This document shows, piece after piece, positions 57,489 to 62,627 of a stretch of DNA of 62,627 bases. The translations under genes were made by a program, and so were the position numbers. Under the pieces are notes generated by a model. That model made no database searches. It was not told the origin of the DNA and saw nothing but the letters and a program-made list of their open reading frames with translations. Every line of letters begins with the position of its first letter. The stretch's first letter is position 1. The stretch covers positions 1-62,627 of the forward strand of contig JAFWOH010000027.1 in NCBI GenBank assembly GCA_017509895.1, written 5' to 3'. The stretch comes from Candidatus Saccharimonadota bacterium. GTDB taxonomy: Bacteria > Patescibacteriota > Saccharimonadia > Saccharimonadales > Saccharimonadaceae.

Positions 57489-57535
57489 GTATTATTTACA
57501 AAAATTATTTACTTTTTTTAAAACCAGAGTATACT
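57489..57535 (+). promoter_or_regulatory. Promoter region of the 57559 gene with ATTATTTACAA motif
   Basis: ATTATTTACAA (57491-57501), shared with 40798 and 61896, then TATACT (57530-57535). A GGAGG follows five bases before the start at 57559. Confidence 0.5.
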
Positions 57536-57558
57536 TATGTAAAATAAATGGAGGAAAC

Positions 57559-57777
57559 ATGGGTATATTAGAAGAAATGCTTCTAAGAAACAATTTAATA
57601 TTAAGAAATTCAGACGGCTCGACTTTGACAGTAGGTAGCTGCGCCGTCCGCTCTGGTCTCACTATTACGGATTCTTCTGGCCGCGTCACTCACCGCATCG
57701 AAAATAGCACCTGGCCCGGCGAGCTTGTCCTCCGAAACCTTAGCACCGGTCTCGTCGAGGAGCGCATCCGCGCCTAA
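57559..57777 (+). CDS. Small beta-rich protein, family unknown
   Basis: 72 aa from ATG 57559, with GGAGG five bases upstream; a longer frame from 57391 overlaps the previous gene and has no site. Regular short strands: NLILRNSDGSTLTVGSCAVR, SGLTITDSSGRVTHRIEN, WPGELVLRNLSTGLVEE. One Cys. No signal or membrane segment. It may be a small beta-barrel or binding protein; function unknown. Confidence 0.65.
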   Translation: MGILEEMLLRNNLILRNSDGSTLTVGSCAVRSGLTITDSSGRVTHRIENSTWPGELVLRNLSTGLVEERIRA

Positions 57778-57781
57778 ATAT

Positions 57782-58228
57782 CTAGCCACGATAAAACAAA
57801 ATATCAAGATAAGCTAGGCCTATCCCGCTCATCATAATAATTCCACGCACCGAATTTATCCATGCGAGAATATTGCGCGATAAATCATCAAAGGCGAACC
57901 ATTCAGAAATCGCCGGCGCAAGTAAAGCGGTAATCAGGGCCGCCATCACTAGTGCTTCCGCTATTCTAAGAATCCCAAACATCCCACCTCTAGAAGACTT
58001 AAAATACAAAATCATTGGGAACCCGACAATTAAGACTAGAGAAATCAAAGCCTTTAGTTTCCCATCTGGCAAGCCAAAATTTATACTATGGAAAAAATCG
58101 ACTAGCATCGGCGAAAACGCCGCATCCACCGCCACCCCAGCTATCACCGCCAGAATCCCCGGCCCGATATGCTTTCGCACCACAAAGAACGCCGCAAACA
58201 GTAAAATCATTACGATACCGATAACCAT
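57782..58228 (-). CDS. Polytopic membrane protein, family unknown
   Basis: 148 aa, about four membrane segments (residues 1-20, 24-42, 57-77 and 90-115) with a small C-terminal hydrophobic stretch (about 128-145). Few charged residues, no signature recognised. Minus-strand TATAAT (58235-58240) is six bases before the ATG. Convergent with the small gene at 57559 (four bases between stops). Confidence 0.6.
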   Translation of the reverse strand: MVIGIVMILLFAAFFVVRKHIGPGILAVIAGVAVDAAFSPMLVDFFHSINFGLPDGKLKALISLVLIVGFPMILYFKSSRGGMFGILRIAEALVMAALITALLAPAISEWFAFDDLSRNILAWINSVRGIIMMSGIGLAYLDILFYRG

Positions 58229-58354
58229 AAACTTATTATACCATAGTTTTATCTAGTCACTACTGTAACATTGCATAGCCGTTAAGCCTAACCAAAGTTC
58301 ATTCCTAGCTCCGCTCCGCTAGAGTTTTTATCTCGTTTATGGTAAACTAAAAGT

Positions 58355-59317
58355 ATGGTCTTACAGATTATTCTGCTCATAGTAGGTTTTATATTGCTAA
58401 TCAAGGGGGCAGATATTTTTGTAGACGGAGCGTCTAGTACGGCAGCAAATTTTAAAGTCTCAAAGACGCTTATTGGACTCACTATCGTGGCTTTCGGGAC
58501 GAGCGCCCCAGAGTTCGCGATTTCGATGCAGGCCCTTGCCAGCGGCAGTACCGACATGGTGCTCGGCAATGTAATCGGTAGCAACATTATTAATATATTA
58601 TTAATCTTAGGCCTCGCCGCGATCGTCAAGCCCATTAGAGTACGGGCAAATACTATCTGTAAAGAGTTGCCAATCTGCCTCCTCGTTTCGGTCTTGCTCG
58701 TTGTTTTATTCTTGGATATCCAGATTTCCGGCGGAGATGCAAACCTCATCACCCGGTCCGACGGCATCGCCATCATCTTATTTTTCTTAGTATTTTTATA
58801 CTATCTAATTTCTTTGGCCCGCAAAAAGAAGACCGAGAAGAAGGCGATAAAACCAAAATTTAAGCTCGGAAAATCATTAGTCTTGGTGGCGATAGGCCTA
58901 GCCGGAATCATCTTTGGTAGCCAGATGATTGTAAACTCCGCCACCGAAATCGCAACTGTACTTGGAATATCAGAGCGGGTAATCGCCTTGACAGTCATTG
59001 CCTTTGGCACCTCTCTCCCAGAGCTCGTTACTACCATTACCGCCGCCCGCAAGGGCGAGGCCGAGCTAGCAGTAGGCAATATCATCGGCAGCAACATCTT
59101 TAATATCTGCATTGTGTTGGGCGTACCGGTGGCCTTGTTCGGTACGGTCACCTCGGCGAGCTTCCAAGCGATTGATCTCGTAATGTTGGTTGTTTCGGCG
59201 GTAGTCTTATTTATCTTCGCTAAATCTGGGCGGAAGCTTTCGCGGCGGGAGGGGGTTTTGATGCTTCTGGCATTCGCAGCTTATTATGCGGTCGTCTTCG
59301 TCGGGACGAACGCTTAA
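58355..59317 (+). CDS. Calcium/sodium antiporter (CaCA, YrbG-like)
   Basis: 320 aa, the YrbG/NCX_Mj length. Two homologous halves, each with the alpha-repeat: GLTIVAFGTSAPEFAISMQA with GNVIGSNIINILLILGLAAI, and ALTVIAFGTSLPELVTTITA with GNIIGSNIFNICIVLGVPVA. The Glu and Asn/Ser residues that bind cation lie in these motifs. Ten membrane segments are expected. It would exchange Na+ or H+ against Ca2+ across the membrane. TAAACT (58343-58348) is six bases before the ATG. Its last 98 bp overlap the convergent comEC-like gene. Confidence 0.92.
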   Translation: MVLQIILLIVGFILLIKGADIFVDGASSTAANFKVSKTLIGLTIVAFGTSAPEFAISMQALASGSTDMVLGNVIGSNIINILLILGLAAIVKPIRVRANTICKELPICLLVSVLLVVLFLDIQISGGDANLITRSDGIAIILFFLVFLYYLISLARKKKTEKKAIKPKFKLGKSLVLVAIGLAGIIFGSQMIVNSATEIATVLGISERVIALTVIAFGTSLPELVTTITAARKGEAELAVGNIIGSNIFNICIVLGVPVALFGTVTSASFQAIDLVMLVVSAVVLFIFAKSGRKLSRREGVLMLLAFAAYYAVVFVGTNA

Positions 59318-60287
59318 CATAGAAAAAGGCGATAACAATCGGTAGATAAAGCAAAAAGACGGCGGTATTATTTTTGTCAATATTGATCAAAAAGGCCGGT
59401 TGTTCAGAAAGAAAAGTCGCGACTTTAATATGATATTGCACGAGCAGGTGCGCACCTAGCGCAGTTACAGGGTTTGGCAAAAGACCAGTCAGAAAGGTCA
59501 TGAGCATAGTAATGGCAAGCGTAGGCGAGATAAGTAAATTCGCAAGGACAGAAATCAAAGAAAGTTGCCCAAAATAAAACAGCAGAATCGGGGCGGTCAA
59601 AAGAGTGGCTGAGACCGAGGCAATCAGTAGCGAGGCGAGTGTACTAGGCTTTTTCTCTGGCCCATAAAAATAGACTTCAAGCGCCGGAGCGAGGAGCAAG
59701 ATAGCCGTAAAAGATGAAAAAGAAAGTAGCCAAGAGAGGCTAGTCGGATAAGACGGATTAATTAAAATTGTAATGGCAGCAGCATAGAGAATGAGTCGGC
59801 CAGGTCTCAAATCGCGGCCAAAATAAGTGGCGAGAAGACTGATCCCCGCGACCAGCCCGGCACGGAGAGCGCTCGGGGTCAGGCCAATAATCCCGATAAA
59901 AAGGGCGACCGCGCCCAGCCCCGCGATTAGCCCAATCCTCCGGGAGAGCTTGCCAAAAGATTTACGGACAAACTTTAAAATAATCCCGAGGTGTGCGCCC
60001 GAGGCGACAATCAGATGCGTCAGCCCGACGGTAGAGATAGTTTCTTTTAGAGTGCTAGAGAGCTCAGATTTATCGCCGAGCAAATAGCCTAGCGCGAGCC
60101 CTTCCGATTCGTTCGGTAGGGCAGATTTTATCCTAGCCTTAAAATCAGTCTTAAAATCGATTAATAGTGGCTCCGCCGCCTCCTGCTTCGCCTTTGAAAT
60201 CTTGCCGGTGGCCAGCCCAAAAATATCTAGCATAATAATCGCAATGCAGAAAATCATAGGAAGAATGGAAATATGTAATATTTTCAT
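59220..60287 (-). CDS. ComEC/Rec2 channel, short form
   Basis: 355 aa. The competence domain is recognised by LALGYLLGDKSELSSTLKET, GLTHLIVASGAHLGIILKFV (the S-G-x-H core), PSALRAGLVAGISLLATYFG (R-A-G/x motif) and LILYAAAITILINPSYPTSL. Many membrane segments follow. It lacks the N-terminal OB-fold and the C-terminal metallo-beta-lactamase-like nuclease domain of full ComEC. ComEC carries single-stranded DNA into the cytoplasm, so with the pilus genes it suggests DNA uptake. TAGAAT on the minus strand is seven bases before the ATG. Confidence 0.85.
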   Translation of the reverse strand: MKILHISILPMIFCIAIIMLDIFGLATGKISKAKQEAAEPLLIDFKTDFKARIKSALPNESEGLALGYLLGDKSELSSTLKETISTVGLTHLIVASGAHLGIILKFVRKSFGKLSRRIGLIAGLGAVALFIGIIGLTPSALRAGLVAGISLLATYFGRDLRPGRLILYAAAITILINPSYPTSLSWLLSFSSFTAILLLAPALEVYFYGPEKKPSTLASLLIASVSATLLTAPILLFYFGQLSLISVLANLLISPTLAITMLMTFLTGLLPNPVTALGAHLLVQYHIKVATFLSEQPAFLINIDKNNTAVFLLYLPIVIAFFYVKRSSRRRRPHNKLRMPEASKPPPAAKASAQI

Positions 60288-60524
60288 AAAGTTTATTCTA
60301 TGAAAACTCTTTCCAAAAACAAGACTTGCTTTTAAACAGAGTCCATGGCAATATCACGACTCTCAAAAAACCTCCAGCATAAGCCTTTTCACCGAAATAA
60401 ATCCGAACAAACAGCGAACAAATAGCATTAAATTTTTATCACCAAAAACTACAATTCTACAATGTTAATTTAACAAGCTCATCCTAGTAGCAAAATTAAA
60501 GGGTTTGTGCTAAAATATAATCAA

Positions 60525-61490
60525 ATGAGATTCGATGAGAAGCCGAAACGGAGGAGTTTACATCTAAAGAAGTCTCGTGCGGAGCTCCCGCGGGAGGTTG
60601 AGCATTCGCGTCTCGAAAAAACTCGCCGGGGGAAGAAGGGTAGTAAACTAGACAAGCTCGAAAAAGAGGCTAGTGAAAATCTACAATATGAAAAGCCCGA
60701 AAAACTCCCAGAGGGCTATGAGGTGGAGGAGACCTTTTTCGAGAGTCTCAAATCTGGCGTAAAAAATCATCTCCCCCTCGTTATTGGCGCAGTTGTCGTC
60801 CTTGTCGGCCTTGGCTTCTGGACCGGTTTCTTTGGTAATCTCTTTAAGGGCCAGGAGCCAGACCAGACCGCCACCGCCACGACTAATGAAGAGACCTTCC
60901 TTGTGAAGCCAAAAACCGTCTTCACGCAGGGTAAATTTGATTTGAATGTCGAAAACACCGATGCCGGCGTTGATGTCATCTGTGAAACTACCACAGACGA
61001 AGACGGGAACGAAAAGAAAACTTGCCGCGCCAAGACCGAGGAAGATAAGAAAAAAGAACAAGAAGAAAAAGAACGCGAGGAGCAAGAAAAAAAGGCCGAA
61101 GAAGAGCGCGAAAAAGAGAAGAAAGAAGAGCAAGAGGCCGCCGCTAAAAAATCTGAAAAATCTTCTTCCTCAAAATCTACCGAAGAAACTAAAACCACAA
61201 AAGAAGGCCCAATTAAAGCCATCGGCATCACTAACATTTCCGGCTGCCCCGCCGAGGCGGTCTCCGGTAGTAATGTTACCTTAAAAGCCAGCGTCCTCCC
61301 TCAAGATGCCGAAAATCAGAATATCATCTGGTCCACCACTAGCTCCGCCAGCGTCGTCTATGACGGCACCGGCCATACCGCTACCGTCTCTGTCTATGAA
61401 GGTCGGAAAGTCATCGTCACCGCCATGACCGTAGACGGTGGCTATGAAGAACATTGCACCTTCACCATAGTTGACCGTCTCACCGAATGA
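60525..61490 (+). CDS. Membrane-anchored protein with charged coiled coil and Ig-like domain
   Basis: 321 aa from ATG 60525 (TAAAAT at 60511-60516, eight bases upstream). A long basic cytoplasmic region (about residues 1-75, KSRAELPREVEHSRLEKTRR), one membrane segment (about 85-107), a K/E-rich segment with (K/E)-E-E-Q-E-K heptads (about 165-225) and a C-terminal Big_2-like domain (about 235-321; ISGCPAEAVSGSNVTLKASV, NIIWSTTSSASVVYDGTGHT, EEHCTFTIVD) with two cysteines. It is likely a surface spacer and binding protein. Confidence 0.72.
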   Translation: MRFDEKPKRRSLHLKKSRAELPREVEHSRLEKTRRGKKGSKLDKLEKEASENLQYEKPEKLPEGYEVEETFFESLKSGVKNHLPLVIGAVVVLVGLGFWTGFFGNLFKGQEPDQTATATTNEETFLVKPKTVFTQGKFDLNVENTDAGVDVICETTTDEDGNEKKTCRAKTEEDKKKEQEEKEREEQEKKAEEEREKEKKEEQEAAAKKSEKSSSSKSTEETKTTKEGPIKAIGITNISGCPAEAVSGSNVTLKASVLPQDAENQNIIWSTTSSASVVYDGTGHTATVSVYEGRKVIVTAMTVDGGYEEHCTFTIVDRLTE

Positions 61491-61510
61491 TAGTATAATA
61501 TAAAAGATAT

Positions 61511-61587
61511 GCACCCGTAGCTCAGCGGATTAGAGCGTCTGTCTTCGGAACAGAAGGTCGTGGGTTCGAACCCCTCCGGGTGTACCA
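61511..61587 (+). tRNA. tRNA-Arg (TCG)
   Basis: 77 nt with encoded CCA. Acceptor GCACCCG with CGGGTGT (G1-U72 wobble), D-arm GCTC...GAGC, anticodon stem TCTGT/ACAGA, loop CTTCGGA (anticodon TCG, reads CGA), T-loop TTCGAAC. Confidence 0.93.
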
Positions 61588-61598
61588 TTTTTGCTGTT

Positions 61599-61622
61599 AA
61601 AATCGCCTATCTCGGCGATTTT
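61599..61622 (+). terminator. Hairpin after tRNA-Arg
   Basis: AAAATCGCC (61599-61607) with GGCGATTTT (61614-61622), loop 6 nt, only a short T-run. Probable terminator of the tRNA. Confidence 0.65.
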
Positions 61623-61648
61623 CCGTTCTCGCTCGTCCATTAAGACGC

Positions 61649-61853
61649 GCTTCGAACGGAGAAATCACCAATCTAGGCGATTTTTCCTAGCAAAAAACAA
61701 TGAAAAGGTTTTGAGCACCAAAAGAACTAGGACTAAAATTGAACCAAGCAAAGCTCGGTTCAATTTTTGATTATGATGTTAGGCGGCTTTCATCTTCGAA
61801 TTTTTGTTGTTAATGCTTCGAACGGAGAAATCACCAATCTAGGCGATTTTTTC
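61649..61853. repeat. 37-bp direct repeat
   Basis: GCTTCGAACGGAGAAATCAC and the following bases to the T-run (61649-61685) are repeated at 61815-61851. Each copy ends in a weak stem AAATCACC/GGCGATTT before the T-run; in minus-strand RNA its mismatch becomes a G-U pair. The stretch 61588-61993 holds no gene; otherwise it contains this, the tRNA terminator and the shared block at 61896. Confidence 0.75.
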
Positions 61854-61895
61854 AACGAATTATAATACTCTAAACCATATTCATTTTGACGACGT

Positions 61896-61988
61896 ATTAT
61901 TTACAACATATTACCTCTGTAAATTAAAACATTTTTCACAAAGACATCAAGGTTATGTTTGTATATTTTTTCGAAATACCCTTATAAT
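61896..61988 (+). promoter_or_regulatory. Shared upstream block and -10 of the 61994 RNA
   Basis: ATTATTTACAACAT (61896-61909), ACCTCTGT, ATTTTTCA, AAGGTTATG, TTGTA and TTTTTTC occur in the same order as at 40798-40885. TATAAT (61983-61988) follows, with a start expected near 61994. Confidence 0.6.
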
Positions 61989-61993
61989 AGATG

Positions 61994-62242
61994 TGGGTTG
62001 GGAGTGAGTTACTTATGAGTTAAGATTGATGGTACTCTGCCAGTGATGGTGGGTAACTGCGAGACTATTGATCCTGACCATTCTAGCTAGCAGGGTTTCC
62101 TGTCACGACATTTAATAATGGAGGAAAGGAGGAATCTCAAGAGATGAATCTTTTAGATGTAAAAGTCTTGAGGACCTTGCGTCTTCGCCTTGTTGTTGAA
62201 TGCAACAAGAAACCCCGCCGTAAGTAGCGGGGTTCCAACCCA
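61994..62242 (+). ncRNA. Candidate structured RNA of ~250 nt, family unassigned
   Basis: TGGGTTGG (61994-62001), the first bases after a TATAAT, pairs with CCAACCCA (62235-62242), closing a ~250-nt domain. Inside: CTCAAGA (62137-62143 region) with TCTTGAG about 25 bases later, CTTGTTG with CAACAAG, and AACCCCGC (62211-62218) with GCGGGGTT (62227-62234). A segment GAGTTAAG...GATGGTACT recalls 5S rRNA, but no complete 5S fold is present, and the RNase P, tmRNA and SRP cores were not found. It also holds the short ORF at 62144. Confidence 0.5.
62144..62227 (+). CDS. Possible 27-aa leader peptide
   Basis: Starts ATG behind AAAGGAGG, 11 bases upstream, with the start codon in a hairpin loop and the stop TAG at the foot of the 62227-62234 stem arm. 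Leu/Arg/Lys-rich: MNLLDVKVLRTLRLRLVVEC then NKKPRRK. A strong ribosome site and a stop placed inside a stable hairpin are typical of attenuator peptides, but it may be a chance ORF in a structured RNA. Confidence 0.35.
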   Translation: MNLLDVKVLRTLRLRLVVECNKKPRRK

Positions 62243-62297
62243 ATAATAGCAAGATATGGTGTGTGATGCTAGATAGCGCATCATATCTTGCTATTAT
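62243..62297. repeat. Perfect 16-bp hairpin
   Basis: ATAATAGCAAGATATG (62243-62258) with CATATCTTGCTATTAT (62282-62297), loop 23 nt containing ATGC/GCAT. It lies directly behind the structured RNA and before the promoter of the 62441 gene. Confidence 0.8.
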
Positions 62298-62363
62298 CAT
62301 AGCACTTATGCAAAGTACTGTCAATTGTGAAATTATCAACATAGGCGGTATTTTGGTAATTCG

Positions 62364-62407
62364 TTGTAAATAAAACACTTGTGTTAATTTTTGTGGGGTG
62401 GTAGAAT
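62364..62407 (+). promoter_or_regulatory. Promoter of the 62441 gene with 16-bp upstream motif
   Basis: TTGTGT (62379-62384), 17 bases, TAGAAT (62402-62407). TTGTAAATAAAACACT (62364-62379) lies 22 bases before the -10, identical in sequence and distance to 48724-48739 before the adhesin. Confidence 0.65.
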
Positions 62408-62440
62408 AGATGTATATAAAGTAAAATAAAGAGGTGTTGA

Positions 62441-62627
62441 ATGGGAAGGTCCAGCAAAATGACAAATACAGTAAAGAGTAAATTAAGTCATCAAAAGGGA
62501 TGCCGAATATTATCACCCAGTTCGGCGTTCCTTTCGAGGGCTCAATTTCAAAATAAAGTTGAGTCCTCTACCTCCCCATCACAGGGGCGTAGAGGTCTAG
62601 CTTTTGCCACTCTTGGTGCTCTCTCTC
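62441..62627 (+). CDS. Secreted protein, N-terminal fragment (runs off the window)
   Basis: 62 codons are visible from ATG 62441 (AGAGGTG six bases upstream), open to the edge. A polar N-terminus of ~50 residues (MGRSSKMTNTVKSKLSHQKG, SPSSAFLSRAQFQNKVESST) is followed by RRGLAFATLGALSL, the beginning of a signal/membrane segment. The long N-region before the hydrophobic core, the promoter motif and the hairpins in the first codons all match the FISUMP adhesin at 48988, so it is probably another surface protein of that class. The mature part is not visible. Confidence 0.65.
   Translation, partial: MGRSSKMTNTVKSKLSHQKGCRILSPSSAFLSRAQFQNKVESSTSPSQGRRGLAFATLGALS
62494..62595 (+). promoter_or_regulatory. 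Hairpins within the first codons of the 62441 gene
   Basis: AAAGGGATGCCGAA (62494-62507) with TTCGGCGTTCCTTT (62521-62534), two G-U pairs. GAGGGCTCAATTT (62536-62548) with AAGTTGAGTCCTC (62556-62568), two G-U pairs. CCTCTAC...CCCC (62565-62577) with GGGG...GTAGAGG (62584-62595), which competes with the second. The G-U pairs form only in plus-strand RNA. Confidence 0.75.

Noticed and set aside
61994-62242. RNase P RNA, tmRNA, SRP RNA or 5S rRNA
   Set aside because: GAGGAAAG and GATGGTACT are tempting, but the other conserved blocks (RNase P CR-V, a tmRNA tRNA-like end, the SRP tetraloop core, a 5S 5' half) are missing.
62112-62516. 134-aa minus-strand ORF
   Set aside because: It runs through the hairpins and promoter of the plus-strand gene at 62441, is of low complexity, and has no ribosome site.
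1-62627. Insertion sequence, prophage or replication origin
   Set aside because: No transposase, integrase, phage structural gene, dnaA gene or DnaA-box cluster was found among the readable ORFs and intergenic regions.

Overview
The window looks like a chromosomal segment of a Patescibacteria/CPR bacterium, most likely a Saccharibacterium (TM7). This is inferred from content: Fibrobacter-succinogenes-type (FISUMP) surface domains with InlB-type repeats, a minor-pilin/tip-protein locus, many small secreted proteins of no known family, short gene spacing, the standard code (TGA, TAA and TAG all end genes) and few biosynthetic enzymes. No 16S gene or other phylogenetic marker is present, so the assignment is provisional.

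Layout. 1-3.9 kb: end of a FISUMP surface protein, an antitoxin-like ORF, a membrane-anchored thioredoxin-fold protein and a ChW-repeat wall protein. 3.9-24.9 kb: an envelope glycopolymer region with a Wzm/Wzt-type ABC exporter, three GT2-type glycosyltransferase genes (one a GT2-GT4 fusion, one a GT2-GT2 fusion), an LtaS/MdoB-type phosphotransferase, GtrA, GalE, a polyprenyl-phosphate sugar-1-phosphate transferase, a WbaZ-like GT4, an O-antigen-ligase-like protein and a MurC/Mpl-type ligase. It is interrupted by cell-surface proteins, including a membrane-tethered serpin. 25-38 kb: DivIC/FtsB-like protein, tRNA-Met, two large secreted proteins and four pseudopilins in overlapping order (H-, V-, W- and X-like), then a tRNA-fMet with two defective flanking copies. 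38-48.8 kb: FAD oxidoreductase, ATP-cone-like protein, a Cys-repeat surface protein, dnaK under two CIRCE operators, a surface protein next to a catalytically defective sortase-like protein, acetate kinase and a TylF-like methyltransferase. 48.8-52.5 kb: a three-domain FISUMP adhesin behind an elaborate RNA leader. 52.5-62.6 kb: a PIN toxin/antitoxin/XRE operon with a decayed XRE copy, TetR, truncated RhuM, CIRCE-controlled dnaJ, CaCA antiporter, short ComEC, tRNA-Arg, a candidate structured RNA with an internal 27-codon ORF, and the start of another secreted protein.

Two expression modes stand out. About 17 genes have a -10 hexamer (usually TATAAT) followed by exactly six bases and the start codon, which predicts leaderless mRNAs; others (dnaK, dnaJ, ackA, wzt, the FISUMP adhesin) have a clear AGGAG. 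The second theme is RNA structure. Two roughly 190-205-nt modular palindromes share a core but have unrelated arms. Small intergenic hairpins keep their loops while their stems diverge. The adhesin leader contains four nested stems whose apical loop is complementary over 18 nt to the sequence just downstream.

Most interesting: the adhesin leader and the hairpins inside the first codons of both C-terminal-region surface genes; FISUMP C-termini whose codon pattern and conserved 3' flanks resemble diversity-generating-retroelement targets (no reverse transcriptase or template repeat is visible here); the leaderless rule; the tRNA-fMet array; and several enzyme folds that have lost catalytic residues (sortase, disulfide oxidoreductase). 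All functional statements are homology or motif inferences made by eye.
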